In this document: one piece after another, positions 9,620 through 19,091 of the stretch
How the letters are laid out: every line of letters begins with the position of its first letter
Numbering within the stretch: the stretch's first letter is position 1
NCBI RefSeq assembly: GCF_001593285.1
Contig: NZ_CP012529.1
Location: 682,001 to 746,000 of the forward strand
Length of the DNA: 64,000 nucleotides
Reading direction: 5' to 3'
Origin: Psychrobacter sp. P2G3
Lineage (GTDB): Bacteria > Pseudomonadota > Gammaproteobacteria > Pseudomonadales > Moraxellaceae
Position numbers and translations under genes: made by a program
The notes under the pieces: generated by a model
Seen by the model: the letters and a program-made list of their open reading frames with translations, nothing else
Databases searched by the model: none
Told to the model about the DNA's origin: nothing

Positions 9620-9931
9620 ATGGCTAACCAGAGAATCCGTATCCGTCTTAAGTCTTTTGATCATCGTCTGATTGATCAATCTGCACAAGAGATTGTTGAT
9701 ACTGCAAAGCGCACCGGTGCGCAAGTTTGTGGTCCTGTACCGTTGCCGACTCGCATTGAGCGCTTCAACGTTCTAACCTCGCCACACGTCAATAAAGACG
9801 CTCGTGATCAGTACGAAATCCGTACTCATAAGCGTATGGTTGATATCGTTCAACCTACTGACAAAACTGTGGACGCGTTAATGAAGTTAGATTTAGCGGC
9901 GGGCGTTGACGTTCAAATTGCTTTGGGTTAA
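9620..9931 (+). CDS. rpsJ: 30S ribosomal protein S10
   Basis: S10 is a 30S head protein and, as NusE, part of the antitermination complex with NusB. The 103-residue length is exact for the family. It begins [15 protein letters not shown] and contains the conserved [12 protein letters not shown] and [19 protein letters not shown] segments. TAGGAG lies upstream of the ATG. It is the first gene of the S10-type group after a long leader; rplC follows 49 bp later. Confidence 0.99.
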   Translation: MANQRIRIRLKSFDHRLIDQSAQEIVDTAKRTGAQVCGPVPLPTRIERFNVLTSPHVNKDARDQYEIRTHKRMVDIVQPTDKTVDALMKLDLAAGVDVQIALG

Positions 9932-9980
9932 TGCACATTAAATGCCCAACCCATTAATATAAGATATAAAGAGGTCTAAA

Positions 9981-10619
9981 ATGGCGATCGGTTTAGTCGG
10001 TAAAAAATGCGGCATGACCCGTGTCTTCACTGAGACAGGTGCCTCTATCCCTGTAACAGTGATTGAGGTCGATGCAAACCGCATTACTCAAGTAAAAAAT
10101 ACTGATGTAGATGGCTATCAAGCCATTCAAATCACCACAGGTACTCGTCGTGACAGCCGCGTAACAGCCGCACAGAAAGGTCACTTCGCAAAAGCTGGCG
10201 TTAAAGCTGGTCGTGGTGTTTGGGAATTTCGTGCCAATGAAAGCGATCTTGAAGGTCGTGAGATTGGTGGTGAGATTCTAGCTGACTTGTTCGAACAAGG
10301 TCAGATGGTTGATGTTACAGGAAATAGTAAAGGTAAAGGTTTCCAAGGCCCTGTAAAACGTCACAACTTTAGTATGCAAGATGCTACGCACGGTAACTCA
10401 GTATCTCATCGTGCACATGGTTCAACTGGTCAGAACCAGTCGCCAGGTAAAGTATTCAAAGGCAAAAAGATGGCGGGCCAAATGGGTAACAAACGTGTTA
10501 CCGTTCAAGGCCTAGAAGTGGTCTCGGTTGATGCCGAAAAAGGGTTACTTGTCATCAAGGGTGCTATCCCAGGTGCCACCGGTGGCGACGTTATCGTACG
10601 TCCGTCAATCAAAGCCTAA
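9981..10619 (+). CDS. rplC: 50S ribosomal protein L3
   Basis: L3 is an early-assembly protein near the peptidyl transferase centre. The 212 residues begin [16 protein letters not shown], the standard L3 start. The central extension contains [32 protein letters not shown], including the Gln that PrmB methylates in E. coli ([10 protein letters not shown]). AAAGAGGT is upstream. It lies in the usual S10 order between rpsJ and rplD, 14 bp before rplD. Confidence 0.99.
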   Translation: MAIGLVGKKCGMTRVFTETGASIPVTVIEVDANRITQVKNTDVDGYQAIQITTGTRRDSRVTAAQKGHFAKAGVKAGRGVWEFRANESDLEGREIGGEILADLFEQGQMVDVTGNSKGKGFQGPVKRHNFSMQDATHGNSVSHRAHGSTGQNQSPGKVFKGKKMAGQMGNKRVTVQGLEVVSVDAEKGLLVIKGAIPGATGGDVIVRPSIKA

Positions 10620-10633
10620 GCAAGGGGATTAAC

Positions 10634-11236
10634 GTGGATTTAAAAACAGTTACAGGTGCGGCGGTTGAGCTTTCTGATACGGCTTTCGGTCGTGAATTCA
10701 ACGAAGCATTAGTGCATCAAGTCGTCACTGCATATCTTGCAGGTGCTCGTCAAGGTACACGTGCACAAAAAACCCGTGCCGAAGTTTCTGGCGGTGGCAT
10801 TAAGCCATGGCGCCAAAAAGGTACTGGTCGCGCTCGTGCAGGCTCTATTCGTAGCCCAATCTGGCGTGGGGGCGGACGTGCATTCGCGGCCAAACCACAA
10901 GACTGGTCACAAAAAGTTAACCGCAAAATGTATCGCGGCGCTATGCAGTGCATCTTAGCCGAGTTAATACGTCAAGAACGTCTAATCTTGGTTGAAGAAT
11001 TAACAATCTCTGCACCTAAGACCAAAGAGTTGATTGCAAAGTTGAGTGAATTAAATGCACCTCGTGCACTTATCGTCACAAAAGATGTTGACGAAAACTT
11101 ATACTTAGCCGCCCGCAATATTCCACACGTCAATGTACTTGGTACAAACGAAGTGGATCCAGTGAGCTTGATCGCCTTTGATAAAGTGATCATGTCAGTT
11201 GAAGCTGCGAAACAATTTGAGGAAGCACTAGCATGA
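10634..11236 (+). CDS. rplD: 50S ribosomal protein L4
   Basis: L4 is an exit-tunnel protein and, in E. coli, the repressor of its own S10 operon by attenuation and translation control. The 200-residue product starts with GTG (10634), preceded by AAGGGGATTAAC. The extended loop that lines the tunnel is present around residues 40-85 ([29 protein letters not shown]). Its stop overlaps the rplW start by four bases (ATGA), so coupling is likely. Whether it regulates this operon depends on the leader hairpin near 9527-9564. Confidence 0.99.
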   Translation: MDLKTVTGAAVELSDTAFGREFNEALVHQVVTAYLAGARQGTRAQKTRAEVSGGGIKPWRQKGTGRARAGSIRSPIWRGGGRAFAAKPQDWSQKVNRKMYRGAMQCILAELIRQERLILVEELTISAPKTKELIAKLSELNAPRALIVTKDVDENLYLAARNIPHVNVLGTNEVDPVSLIAFDKVIMSVEAAKQFEEALA

Positions 11237-11583
11237 ATAACGCAAGACTTTATCAGGTCTTAAGAGGACCTGTCTTCTCAGAGAAATCTCAAATGCTTGG
11301 TGACTCACTTGGCGTGCAAGTATTTAAAATTGATGCTAACGCTACTAAGTTAGAAGTCAAAAAAGCAGTTGAGCTAATGTTTGAAGGTGTTGAAGTTACT
11401 AAAGTGAACACTTTGAATGTTAAAGGTAAGACAAAGCGTTTTGGTAAGAGCATCGGCCGTCGTAATGACTATAAAAAAGCCTATGTTACCCTAAAAGCTG
11501 GTCACGATGTACAAATGGCTGATGCTGGTGAGGACGTAGTTGATACTACTACCTCTACTAGTGAAACAGCGAACAACGAATAA
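11233..11583 (+). CDS. rplW: 50S ribosomal protein L23
   Basis: L23 sits at the tunnel exit and docks trigger factor and SRP. The core (residues 1-95) is typical: [20 protein letters not shown], then [19 protein letters not shown] and [20 protein letters not shown]. At 116 residues it is about 15-20 longer than E. coli L23. The surplus is an acidic, Thr/Ser-rich C-terminal tail (from about residue 98: [10 protein letters not shown] and onward). The start overlaps the end of rplD. Confidence 0.98.
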   Translation: MNNARLYQVLRGPVFSEKSQMLGDSLGVQVFKIDANATKLEVKKAVELMFEGVEVTKVNTLNVKGKTKRFGKSIGRRNDYKKAYVTLKAGHDVQMADAGEDVVDTTTSTSETANNE

Positions 11584-11594
11584 GGATAACACTC

Positions 11595-12422
11595 ATGCCT
11601 ATCGTAAAAGCAAAGCCAACATCACCAGGCCGTCGTTTTGTTGAAAAAGTGGTGCATCCACACCTTTACAAAGGTCGTCCTTATGCAGCGCTTCTCGAAT
11701 CAAAAAGTAAGTCAGGTGGTCGTAATAATAATGGCCGTATAACTACTCGTCATATTGGCGGTGGTCATAAGCAACATTACCGTATTATTGATTTTAAACG
11801 CACCAAAGACAATATTCCAGCAACGGTAGAGCGTATTGAATACGATCCTAACCGTACTGCACATATTGCTTTACTTAAGTATGCTGATGGCGAACGTCGC
11901 TATATCATTGCTGCTAAAAAACAAGCAGTTGGCGATACAGTAATGTCAGGCGAAGCATCTCCAATTCGTCCAGGTAACTGTTTACCGCTTAAAAACATCC
12001 CATTGGGTACTGTGATCCATAATATCGAACTTAAAATCGGTAAAGGCGCACAGATGGCTCGTGCAGCGGGTGCAAGCGTTCAGTTATTAGGCCGTGACGG
12101 TATTTATGCGATTCTTCGTATGCGTTCAGGTGAAACTCGCCGTGTACATATCAACTGCCGTGCAGTTATTGGTGAAGTTTCTAATACTGAAAACAACTTG
12201 AAATCACTTGGTAAAGCCGGTGCTTCACGTTGGCGTGGTATTCGTCCTACCGTTCGCGGTGTAGCGATGAACCCAGTTGATCACCCACATGGTGGTGGTG
12301 AAGGTCGTAACAAAGGTCGCCATCCAACTAGCCCTTGGGGTCAGAAGTCTAAAGGACTTAAAACGCGTCATAATAAGCGTACTGACAATATGATCATCCG
12401 TCGCGCCAAGAAGAAGAAATAA
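11595..12422 (+). CDS. rplB: 50S ribosomal protein L2
   Basis: L2 is a primary 23S rRNA-binding protein needed for subunit association and peptidyl transferase activity. The 275 residues start [16 protein letters not shown]. The RNA-binding body includes [17 protein letters not shown]. The near-invariant C-terminal region [17 protein letters not shown] (with the key His) lies at about 222-238, followed by the basic tail ending KKKK. AAGGATAAC is upstream. It is located between rplW and rpsS as expected. Confidence 0.99.
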   Translation: MPIVKAKPTSPGRRFVEKVVHPHLYKGRPYAALLESKSKSGGRNNNGRITTRHIGGGHKQHYRIIDFKRTKDNIPATVERIEYDPNRTAHIALLKYADGERRYIIAAKKQAVGDTVMSGEASPIRPGNCLPLKNIPLGTVIHNIELKIGKGAQMARAAGASVQLLGRDGIYAILRMRSGETRRVHINCRAVIGEVSNTENNLKSLGKAGASRWRGIRPTVRGVAMNPVDHPHGGGEGRNKGRHPTSPWGQKSKGLKTRHNKRTDNMIIRRAKKKK

Positions 12423-12433
12423 GGAAGAATTTC

Positions 12434-12709
12434 ATGCCTCGTTCATTGAAAAAAGGTCCATTCATAGACGCGCACTTGTTTGCTAAAGTTGAGAATGCAT
12501 TAGAAACCAACTCACGCAAACCGATTAAAACTTGGTCGCGCCGCTCGATGATTTTGCCACAAATGGTTGGCCTAACTTTATCTGTTCACAACGGCCGTAC
12601 TCATGTACCGGTTATCGTGAGCGAGCAGATGGTTGGTCATAAACTAGGTGAATTTGCCCCGACTCGTACGTATCGTGGTCATGGCATTGACAGAAAAGCT
12701 AAGAAATAA
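12434..12709 (+). CDS. rpsS: 30S ribosomal protein S19
   Basis: S19 pairs with S13 in the 30S head near the A-site tRNA. The 91-residue protein begins [15 protein letters not shown] and carries [14 protein letters not shown] and [28 protein letters not shown] precedes the ATG. The stop is 10 bp before the rplV start. The length matches the family. Confidence 0.99.
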   Translation: MPRSLKKGPFIDAHLFAKVENALETNSRKPIKTWSRRSMILPQMVGLTLSVHNGRTHVPVIVSEQMVGHKLGEFAPTRTYRGHGIDRKAKK

Positions 12710-12719
12710 GGTGCTTACC

Positions 12720-13049
12720 ATGGAAGTAACTGCAAAATTACGCGGTGCCGCCATCTCGGCACAAAAAGTTAGACTCGTTGCTGATGAAGTTCGTGGCAAA
12801 TCTATCGAACGTGCTTTGGATATCCTAACGTATAGCAATAAAAAAGGCGCTGTGTTTGTTAAGAAATGTCTTAACTCAGCCATCGCCAATGCCGAACATA
12901 ATCATGGATTAGATATCGACGACCTAAAAGTCGCTACTATCTATGTCGATGAAGGCATCACGCTAAAGCGTATCCTACCACGTGCTAAGGGTCGTGCTGA
13001 TCGTATCAGTAAACGTACCTGTCACATCACTATAAAGGTAGGAGAATAA
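12720..13049 (+). CDS. rplV: 50S ribosomal protein L22
   Basis: L22 lines the nascent-chain tunnel with L4 through a long beta hairpin. The start was set at ATG 12720 ([13 protein letters not shown]), with AAGGTG eight bases upstream. An open frame extends further 5' into rpsS, but that would add about 24 non-homologous residues. The resulting 109 residues equal the usual L22 length. The hairpin segment [17 protein letters not shown] and the C-terminal CHITIKVGE are conserved. Confidence 0.98.
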   Translation: MEVTAKLRGAAISAQKVRLVADEVRGKSIERALDILTYSNKKGAVFVKKCLNSAIANAEHNHGLDIDDLKVATIYVDEGITLKRILPRAKGRADRISKRTCHITIKVGE

Positions 13050-13052
13050 GTT

Positions 13053-13778
13053 ATGGGTCAAAAAGTACATCCAATCGGAATTCGTCTTGGTGTTGTAAAA
13101 AAGCATAACGCAAACTGGTATGCTAACCCTAAACAATACTCAGAATACCTAATCAACGATATTCAAGTTCGTGAATATTTACGCAAAAAACTAGATAACG
13201 CTATGATCAGCAACATAATGATCGAGCGTCCTACTGGTGCTGCTAAGATTACCATCGCCACTGCGCGTCCTGGTATTGTTATCGGTAAAAAAGGCGAAGA
13301 TATCGAAAGACTTCAAAAAGAATTGACCAAAATTATGGGCGTACCTGCTCAGGTCAACATTGAAGAAATCACGTCACCTGACCTTGACGCTCGTTTGGTA
13401 GCAGACGGTATTGCTAGTCAGCTTGAGCGTCGCGTTATGTTCCGTCGTGCGATGAAACGCGCTGTACAGAACAGTATGCGTTCTGGTGCTAAAGGTATTA
13501 AAGTTGAGTTGTCTGGCCGTCTTGGCGGTGCTGAGATTGCTCGTTCTGAATGGTACCGTGAAGGTCGTGTGCCATTGCATACACTACGCGCTGATATTGA
13601 CTATGCGTCAGTACGTGCGGAAACAACTTACGGCACCATTGGTGTAAAAGTTTGGATTTTCCGTGGCGAAATCCTTGACGGCATGAATAGTGTATACAAT
13701 CCCGTCAAAGAAGAGCAGACTCGTGCGCCAAAACGCCGTGGTCGTGGTGGAAACCGTCGAAACTCAGACAGAGGTTAA
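13053..13778 (+). CDS. rpsC: 30S ribosomal protein S3
   Basis: S3 forms the mRNA entry tunnel with S4 and S5. The 241 residues begin [14 protein letters not shown]. The KH domain has its [14 protein letters not shown] loop near residues 74-87. The C-terminal domain includes [18 protein letters not shown], and a basic Arg/Gly-rich tail ends the protein ([12 protein letters not shown]). It starts 3 bp after rplV, in the standard order, with rplP 3 bp downstream. Confidence 0.99.
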   Translation: MGQKVHPIGIRLGVVKKHNANWYANPKQYSEYLINDIQVREYLRKKLDNAMISNIMIERPTGAAKITIATARPGIVIGKKGEDIERLQKELTKIMGVPAQVNIEEITSPDLDARLVADGIASQLERRVMFRRAMKRAVQNSMRSGAKGIKVELSGRLGGAEIARSEWYREGRVPLHTLRADIDYASVRAETTYGTIGVKVWIFRGEILDGMNSVYNPVKEEQTRAPKRRGRGGNRRNSDRG

Positions 13779-13781
13779 ACT

Positions 13782-14195
13782 ATGTTACAGCCAAAACGTA
13801 CCAAGTTTCGTAAAATGCATAAAGGTCGTAACACTGGGCTAGCTCATCGTGGAAGCACCGTTGCATTCGGACAAATTGGTCTAAAATCTTTGACGCGTGG
13901 TCGTATGACAGCTCGTCAAATTGAAGCGGCACGTCGTACCATTACTCGTAAAATTAAGCGTGGTGGTAAGATTTGGATTCGTGTATTCCCAGATAAGCCT
14001 ATTACTAATAAACCATTAGAAGTACGTATGGGTAAAGGTAAAGGTCCAGTCGAATATTGGGTATGCGAAATCAAACCTGGTAAAGTGCTATATGAAATTG
14101 AAGGGGTACCAGAAGAACTTGCACGTGAAGCTTTCACGCTTGCTGCAGCAAAACTGCCCTTTAAAACTACCATTGTTAAGCGGACGATAATGTAA
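13782..14195 (+). CDS. rplP: 50S ribosomal protein L16
   Basis: L16 lies by the A-site tRNA elbow on the 50S. The 137-residue product begins [17 protein letters not shown] and contains [13 protein letters not shown] and [14 protein letters not shown]. The usual hydroxylated Arg region (E. coli R81) is retained in the latter segment. It ends at 14195, sharing one base with the rpmC ATG (TAATG). Confidence 0.99.
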   Translation: MLQPKRTKFRKMHKGRNTGLAHRGSTVAFGQIGLKSLTRGRMTARQIEAARRTITRKIKRGGKIWIRVFPDKPITNKPLEVRMGKGKGPVEYWVCEIKPGKVLYEIEGVPEELAREAFTLAAAKLPFKTTIVKRTIM

Positions 14196-14392
14196 TGAAG
14201 ATCAGTGAATTACGTGATAAATCATTAGAAGAACTGACTCAGTTACTTGATGAAAAGCAACTTGATGCTTTCCGTATTCGTATGGCTAAAGCAACTGGTC
14301 AGTTGGGTAATACCCATGAAGTCAGAGGCAATCGTCGCACGATTGCTCAGATTCAGACTTTGATTAACGAGAAACAACGAGGCGACTCATGA
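14195..14392 (+). CDS. rpmC: 50S ribosomal protein L29
   Basis: L29 is a small two-helix protein next to L23 at the tunnel exit. The 65 residues begin [14 protein letters not shown], with the conserved C-terminal part [17 protein letters not shown] (E. coli has an equivalent VRRDVARVKTLL segment). It is coupled at both ends: a TAATG overlap with rplP and an ATGA overlap with rpsQ. Confidence 0.98.
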   Translation: MKISELRDKSLEELTQLLDEKQLDAFRIRMAKATGQLGNTHEVRGNRRTIAQIQTLINEKQRGDS

Positions 14393-14664
14393 GCGATAAC
14401 AATCAAACAGCTACCAATGCTAGCGTATTGACAGGACGAGTTGTCAGCGACAAGATGGACAAGTCCATCACGGTTTTGATTGAGCGTCTGGTTCGTCATC
14501 CTTTGTATGGCAAACAGCTTCGTCGTTCTACAAAAATTAAGGCCCATGATGAGAATAACGTTTGCCAACAAGGCGACCTTGTCCGCATCAAAGAAACGCG
14601 TCCAATCTCAAAAACTAAGTCTTGGACTTTAGTTGATGTGGTTGAAAAAGTAGAAAAAATCTAA
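14389..14664 (+). CDS. rpsQ: 30S ribosomal protein S17
   Basis: S17 is a primary 16S rRNA-binding OB-fold protein. The 91 residues contain [40 protein letters not shown] and [20 protein letters not shown], all typical. It overlaps rpmC by four bases. It is the last gene of the S10-type group; a 181-bp spacer with promoter-like sequence separates it from rplN. Confidence 0.98.
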   Translation: MSDNNQTATNASVLTGRVVSDKMDKSITVLIERLVRHPLYGKQLRRSTKIKAHDENNVCQQGDLVRIKETRPISKTKSWTLVDVVEKVEKI

Positions 14665-14845
14665 GTAAATTGCATTAAAAGCCAGAAGCTGTTAAAATAG
14701 CCGCCTTTTTAAGGATGCTGATTGCGCCGAGCGTATATCACTCACATTAAGAGTAAGGTGCGGTTATTTACATTAAAATGCCGTCTACTCATACTGTGCT
14801 AGCGGCAGCAACTGGTTTTTTTGCTCATACGTGTGGAGTAACGCT
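14665..14845 (+). promoter_or_regulatory. rpsQ / rplN spacer with candidate spc promoter
   Basis: This 181-bp gap breaks the otherwise tight block. TTTACA (14767-14772), a 17-bp spacer and CATACT (14790-14795) form a reasonable sigma-70 promoter about 50 bp before rplN. That matches the E. coli arrangement, where the spc operon has its own promoter upstream of rplN. No strong terminator is seen for the S10 part, so read-through is probable. Confidence 0.45.
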
Positions 14846-15214
14846 ATGATTCAGGTTGAGTCAATGCTGGAAGTTGCAGATAATAGCGGTGCAAGGCGAG
14901 TTCAGTGCATTAAAGTACTGGGTGGTTCTCATCGTCGTTATGCATCAGTTGGCGACATTATTAAAGTAACGGTTAAAGAAGCCATTCCTCGCGGTCGTGT
15001 TAAAAAAGGCGATGTGATGAATGCGGTAGTTGTACGTACCAAAAAAGGCGTTCGTCGTCCTGATGGTTCTGTTCTGCGTTTTGACGACAATGCTGCGGTA
15101 TTGTTGAACCAAAATAAAGCACCGATTGCAACTCGTATTTTTGGACCGGTAACTCGTGAACTACGTGGTGATCAGTTTATGAAAATTGTATCACTAGCAC
15201 CAGAAGTATTGTGA
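14846..15214 (+). CDS. rplN: 50S ribosomal protein L14
   Basis: L14 lies at the subunit interface and is the docking site of the silencing factor RsfS. The start is ATG 14846 ([18 protein letters not shown]), giving the family length of 122 residues; TGGAGTAACGCT lies upstream. An upstream in-frame GTG (14831) would add five unconserved residues. Conserved parts include [20 protein letters not shown] and the C-terminal IVSLAPEVL. Confidence 0.99.
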   Translation: MIQVESMLEVADNSGARRVQCIKVLGGSHRRYASVGDIIKVTVKEAIPRGRVKKGDVMNAVVVRTKKGVRRPDGSVLRFDDNAAVLLNQNKAPIATRIFGPVTRELRGDQFMKIVSLAPEVL

Positions 15215-15222
15215 GGTAATCC

Positions 15223-15540
15223 ATGTCAAAATTACGTAAAGGCGATACAGTTATCGTGATTGCTGGTAAAGATAAAGGCAAACAAGGTACTGTACAAGCT
15301 GTAAAAAATGATCGTATTAAAGTAGAAGGCATTAATATTGTTACTAAACATCAGAAGCCAAATCAGGCAACTGGCGTTGAAGGTGGCATTCTTAAGCAAG
15401 AAGCTTTTCTGCATATCTCAAATGTCGCAATCTTAAATGCGCAAACCCAAAAAGCAGACCGTATTACTTATCAATTCGGCGAAGACGGCAAGAAACAACG
15501 CGTCTATCGTTCGAACGGTGAAGTAGTGGCGACTGCGTAA
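15223..15540 (+). CDS. rplX: 50S ribosomal protein L24
   Basis: L24 is an assembly-initiating protein on the 50S with a KOW motif: KGDTVIVIAGKDKGKQGTV at residues 6-24. The 105 residues match the family. It follows rplN by 8 bp and precedes rplE by 21 bp, as in the spc operon. The middle segment HQKPNQATGVEGGI is typical. Confidence 0.98.
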   Translation: MSKLRKGDTVIVIAGKDKGKQGTVQAVKNDRIKVEGINIVTKHQKPNQATGVEGGILKQEAFLHISNVAILNAQTQKADRITYQFGEDGKKQRVYRSNGEVVATA

Positions 15541-15561
15541 GACACTAAGGGTGTAATGGTA

Positions 15562-16098
15562 ATGGCAAGATTAAAATCTTTATATAACGATAAACTAAAG
15601 CAGCAAATCAAAGAAGAGCTTGGTTTAGACAATGTGATGCAAGTGCCTAAAATCACTAAAGTCACAATTAACATGGGTGTAGGCGGTGCGTCTCAAGACA
15701 AGAAATTGCTTGAAGGTGCAGTAGCTGACATGACAGCGATTGCTGGTCAAAAGCCTGTCGTCACCAAAGCGCGTAAATCAGTTGCTGGCTTTAAAATTCG
15801 TGAAGAATGGCCAATTGGCTGTAAAGTAACGCTACGCGGTGAGCAAATGTACGAATTTTTAGATCGTCTGATTGCCATTGCAATTCCTCGTATTCGCGAT
15901 TTCCGTGGTTTTTCACCTAAAGCCTTTGACGGACGTGGTAACTATTCACTGGGTATCAAAGAACAAATCGTATTCCCAGAAGTAGATTTTGACAAGATTG
16001 ATCGTATCCGTGGTATGGATGTGACAATCACCACGTCAGCTCAATCTGATGAAGAAGGTCGTGCGTTACTTAAAGCATTCGGCTTCCCATTTAAATAA
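15562..16098 (+). CDS. rplE: 50S ribosomal protein L5
   Basis: L5 binds 5S rRNA and contacts the P-site tRNA. From ATG 15562 ([10 protein letters not shown]) the protein is 178 residues, like related L5 proteins; ATG 15556 would add Met-Val. Conserved parts are [47 protein letters not shown] and [19 protein letters not shown]. In E. coli, S8 represses the spc operon at the rplE start region. Confidence 0.98.
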   Translation: MARLKSLYNDKLKQQIKEELGLDNVMQVPKITKVTINMGVGGASQDKKLLEGAVADMTAIAGQKPVVTKARKSVAGFKIREEWPIGCKVTLRGEQMYEFLDRLIAIAIPRIRDFRGFSPKAFDGRGNYSLGIKEQIVFPEVDFDKIDRIRGMDVTITTSAQSDEEGRALLKAFGFPFK

Positions 16099-16110
16099 GG
16101 TAAAGACGTT

Positions 16111-16416
16111 ATGGCAAAAAAGAGCATGATTAACCGCGAATTAAAGCGCGAAAAAATGGTTGCTAAATATGCTGAAAAGCGTATTAAGCTAAAAGAAACC
16201 ATCAGTGATATGACTGCAAGTGACGAAGAGCGTATGGACGCGATGTTAGAGCTACAAGCTCTACCACGTAATTCATCGCCAGTACGTCTGCGCAATCGTT
16301 GTGCTATCACCGGTCGTCCTCATGGCTACTTCCGTAAGTTTGGCTTATCACGCAATATGCTGCGTGAGCGAGTCATGCAAGGCGATGTGCCTGGTGTTCG
16401 TAAAGCAAGCTGGTAA
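16111..16416 (+). CDS. rpsN: 30S ribosomal protein S14 (long, zinc-free type)
   Basis: S14 is in the 30S head. The 101 residues are the long form without the C-x-x-C zinc ribbon. The start [16 protein letters not shown] and the C-terminal [21 protein letters not shown] fit. The segment [18 protein letters not shown] ends the protein. The gene sits between rplE and rpsH as expected in gammaproteobacteria. Confidence 0.98.
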   Translation: MAKKSMINRELKREKMVAKYAEKRIKLKETISDMTASDEERMDAMLELQALPRNSSPVRLRNRCAITGRPHGYFRKFGLSRNMLRERVMQGDVPGVRKASW

Positions 16417-16427
16417 GGGGTAACTAT

Positions 16428-16826
16428 ATGAGTATGCAAGATACCGTTGGGGATATGCTAACCCGTATTCGTAACGCACAAATGGCTAACAAAGTATCGG
16501 TAGCAATGCCGAGCTCTAAACTACGTAAATCAATCGCTGATCTATTAGTTAGCGAAGGTTATGTAGCTAATGCCGTTGTTACTGAAGAAGACAACAACAA
16601 AGCAACACTTACTATTGAACTAAAATACTTCGAAGGCAAAGCTGTCATCGAAACTATCCAACGTTTTAGCCGTCCTGGTTTACGCCAGCATCGCGGTAAA
16701 GACGCTATCCCTACTGTTAAGCAAGGTATGGGTGTTGCTATCGTATCAACTAGCCAAGGCATTATGAGTGATCGTGCTGCTCGCGCTGCTGGTATCGGTG
16801 GTGAAATCGTTGCATTTGTTGCTTAA
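16428..16826 (+). CDS. rpsH: 30S ribosomal protein S8
   Basis: S8 binds the central domain of 16S rRNA and is the translational repressor of the spc operon in E. coli. The 132 residues begin [18 protein letters not shown]. The RNA-binding C-terminal motif [20 protein letters not shown] is intact. AAGGGGTAACTAT precedes the ATG. A 207-bp gap with a terminator-like hairpin follows, which is unusual inside this operon. Confidence 0.98.
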   Translation: MSMQDTVGDMLTRIRNAQMANKVSVAMPSSKLRKSIADLLVSEGYVANAVVTEEDNNKATLTIELKYFEGKAVIETIQRFSRPGLRQHRGKDAIPTVKQGMGVAIVSTSQGIMSDRAARAAGIGGEIVAFVA

Positions 16827-16963
16827 GGCAGCACAACGATAAAGTCTATTTGAATCCTTTTAAGTTAGCTTCAATCTGATAAAGATTGCTCTAAACTTAA
16901 AGTAAATTAGACGTCTAGCGATTTCATAAAAATTCGTTAGTGTTTAATAGGATCAATTATGAT

Positions 16964-16996
16964 AAACTAGCAGGCTTTTTAGCCTGTTAGTTTTTT
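16964..16996 (+). terminator. Terminator-like hairpin inside the spc group (rpsH / rplF)
   Basis: AAACTAGCAGGCT (16964-16976) pairs with AGCCTGTTAGTTT (16981-16993) in a 13-bp stem with one G-U pair and a TTTT loop. It runs into six Ts (16991-16996). This is the shape of a strong intrinsic terminator, 38 bp before rplF. A TATGAT just upstream (16958-16963) lacks a good -35. It may attenuate the distal spc genes. Confidence 0.65.
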
Positions 16997-17033
16997 CGCT
17001 AATATAAGTTTTAATTTTTCAAGGAATATTCCT

Positions 17034-17567
17034 ATGTCTCGTGTGGCTAAAGCCCCAGTGACGCTACCCAATGGCGTGAGCGTTACTTTGAACGATCGGC
17101 AGGTCGAAGTTAAAGGCAAGAACGGCAATATGTCTTTACGCCTGCATGAATTGGTCGAGCTGAAACAGGAAGATGATGCAATCATTTTCTCACCTACAGT
17201 CGATTCAAAAGAAGCTATGATGCATACTGGCACCATGCGCGCCCTGCTTAACAATTATGTTACAGGCGTCAATGAAGGCTTTGAAAAACGTCTTCAACTA
17301 ATTGGTGTTGGTTACCGTGCGCAAGCTACTGGCAATAAAGTAATCCTTAACGTTGGTTACTCGCATCCAGTAGAATATACGCTACCTGAAGGTGTGTCAG
17401 CTGAAACTCCAACGCAAACTGAAATTGTTTTAAAATCAAACAATAAACAGCAGCTTGGTCAAGCAGCGGCTAATATCCGTGGTTTCCGCCCACCAGAGCC
17501 TTATAAAGGCAAAGGTATTCGTTATAGCGACGAACATGTGGTTCGCAAAGAAGCTAAGAAAAAATAA
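17034..17567 (+). CDS. rplF: 50S ribosomal protein L6
   Basis: L6 binds near the sarcin-ricin loop and the factor-binding site. The 177 residues are a duplicated L6 fold: the first half starts [15 protein letters not shown], and the second contains [15 protein letters not shown] and the signature [18 protein letters not shown] near the end. CAAGGAATATTCCT is upstream. It follows the hairpin spacer after rpsH and precedes rplR by 11 bp. Confidence 0.98.
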   Translation: MSRVAKAPVTLPNGVSVTLNDRQVEVKGKNGNMSLRLHELVELKQEDDAIIFSPTVDSKEAMMHTGTMRALLNNYVTGVNEGFEKRLQLIGVGYRAQATGNKVILNVGYSHPVEYTLPEGVSAETPTQTEIVLKSNNKQQLGQAAANIRGFRPPEPYKGKGIRYSDEHVVRKEAKKK

Positions 17568-17578
17568 GGTGAGTTGAA

Positions 17579-17929
17579 ATGTTTGATAAAAAAGCAGCTC
17601 GTCTGCGTCGAGCTAAGAAAACCCGCGCGCATATCCGTTTTTTAGGCGTTCATCGTCTGACGGTTAACCGCACGCCGAAGCACATTTATGCCCAGATTAT
17701 CTCTCCGAACGGTGGTGAAGTGATTGCTCAGGCATCTACCTTAGACGGCAGCTTGCGCTCAGGCGCGACTGGCAACGCTGATGCAGCGACGTCTGTAGGC
17801 CAACTAATCGCAGAACGCGCAAAAGCAGCTGGCATTACTAAAGTTGCCTTTGACCGTAGTGGTTTTAAATATCATGGTCGAGTTAAAGCTTTAGCTGAAG
17901 CAGCTCGCGAAAACGGATTGGAGTTTTAA
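17579..17929 (+). CDS. rplR: 50S ribosomal protein L18
   Basis: L18 carries 5S rRNA to the central protuberance. The 116 residues start [16 protein letters not shown] (basic N-terminus) and have [25 protein letters not shown] and [22 protein letters not shown] at the end, all family marks. AAGGTGAGTTGAA precedes it. It is followed after 2 bp by rpsE. Confidence 0.98.
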   Translation: MFDKKAARLRRAKKTRAHIRFLGVHRLTVNRTPKHIYAQIISPNGGEVIAQASTLDGSLRSGATGNADAATSVGQLIAERAKAAGITKVAFDRSGFKYHGRVKALAEAARENGLEF

Positions 17930-17931
17930 TC

Positions 17932-18447
17932 ATGGCTAGAAATGATAAAAATGATAAAAATGAACAAACAGACGGTCTAGTAGAACGCCTTGTTACCGTT
18001 GATCGCGTTGCAAAAGTGGTCAAGGGCGGTCGTATCTTCTCTTTTACTGCGTTAACCGTAGTAGGTGATGGTAATGGTCGTGTCGGTTTTGGTCGTGGTA
18101 AAGCACGTGAAGTGCCAGCTGCTATTCAAAAAGCACTAGAAGCTGCAAAACGTAATATGATTACTGTTGAGCTTAATGATGCAACTTTGTATCATCCGAT
18201 CAAAGCACGTCATGGCGCTAGTAAAGTCTATATGCAACCTGCATCTGAAGGTACTGGCGTAATCGCTGGTGGCGCAATGCGTGCTGTATTAGAAGTTGCT
18301 GGTGTCAAAGATGTTTTGACTAAATGTTATGGTTCTACCAATACTGCTAACGTTGTTCGTGCAACGTTTAACGGTTTACGTGATATGTCAACTCCAGAGA
18401 AGATGGCAGCGAAACGTGGTAAATCTGTAGACGAAATCTTGGGTTAA
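17932..18447 (+). CDS. rpsE: 30S ribosomal protein S5
   Basis: S5 acts in translational accuracy and mRNA unwinding at the 30S entry. The 171 residues have a Lys/Asn/Asp-rich N-terminus ([12 protein letters not shown]), then [20 protein letters not shown]. The [19 protein letters not shown] loop follows, then the C-terminal domain with [19 protein letters not shown]. It lies between rplR and rpmD; a short 20-bp spacer follows. Confidence 0.98.
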   Translation: MARNDKNDKNEQTDGLVERLVTVDRVAKVVKGGRIFSFTALTVVGDGNGRVGFGRGKAREVPAAIQKALEAAKRNMITVELNDATLYHPIKARHGASKVYMQPASEGTGVIAGGAMRAVLEVAGVKDVLTKCYGSTNTANVVRATFNGLRDMSTPEKMAAKRGKSVDEILG

Positions 18448-18467
18448 CTTAGACTAGGTGAGTTACG

Positions 18468-18647
18468 ATGAAAAAAATGAAAGTCACTCAATTTAAATCG
18501 GGTGCCCATCGCCTAAAGAGCCACAAAGCGAGCTTGAAAGGATTGGGTTTACGCCGTATTAATCATACTGTTGAAGTAGAAGATACTCCTTCAACACGTG
18601 GTATGGTTAATCGCGTCAACTACATGGTAAAAGTGGAGGAAGCGTAA
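18468..18647 (+). CDS. rpmD: 50S ribosomal protein L30
   Basis: This gene encodes only 59 residues, so it falls below common ORF cut-offs. Translation from ATG 18468 gives [16 protein letters not shown], then [20 protein letters not shown] and [12 protein letters not shown], clear L30 signatures. TAGGTGAGTTACG is upstream. The stop overlaps the rplO start by one base (TAATG). Position between rpsE and rplO confirms it. Confidence 0.97.
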   Translation: MKKMKVTQFKSGAHRLKSHKASLKGLGLRRINHTVEVEDTPSTRGMVNRVNYMVKVEEA

Positions 18648-19087
18648 TGGGTCTTAGATTAAATGAATTATCACCAGGTGTTGGCGCAAAGAAAACTGCC
18701 CAACGTCGTGGTCGTGGTATCGGTTCAGGTCTTGGTAAGACTGGTGGTCGTGGTGTAAAAGGTCAGAAATCTCGTTCAGGTTCTAGCATTCGCTCAGGAT
18801 TTGAAGGTGGTCAAATGCCTTTATATCGTCGTCTACCAAAATTTGGTTTTACCAGTAAAATGGCAATGACAACTGCTGAAGTTCGTCTGTCTGAACTGAA
18901 TAAAATTGAAGGCGATGTGGTTAGCATTGAAACACTTAAAGCTGCTAACCTTATCCGTCATGACATGAAGCGTGCCCGTATTATGCTGTCAGGCGAAGTC
19001 ACCAAAGCTTATACTTTTAAAGGTATTAAAGTGACTAAAGGTGCCAAGCAAGCAATCGAAGCTGCTGGTGGTAGCATCGAGGAGTAG
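18647..19087 (+). CDS. rplO: 50S ribosomal protein L15
   Basis: L15 is a late-assembly protein of the 50S. The 146 residues start [16 protein letters not shown]; the Gly/Arg-rich N-terminal tail ([24 protein letters not shown]) is typical, followed by [29 protein letters not shown] is upstream. The secY start lies four bases after the stop. Confidence 0.98.
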   Translation: MGLRLNELSPGVGAKKTAQRRGRGIGSGLGKTGGRGVKGQKSRSGSSIRSGFEGGQMPLYRRLPKFGFTSKMAMTTAEVRLSELNKIEGDVVSIETLKAANLIRHDMKRARIMLSGEVTKAYTFKGIKVTKGAKQAIEAAGGSIEE

Positions 19088-19091
19088 TAAC

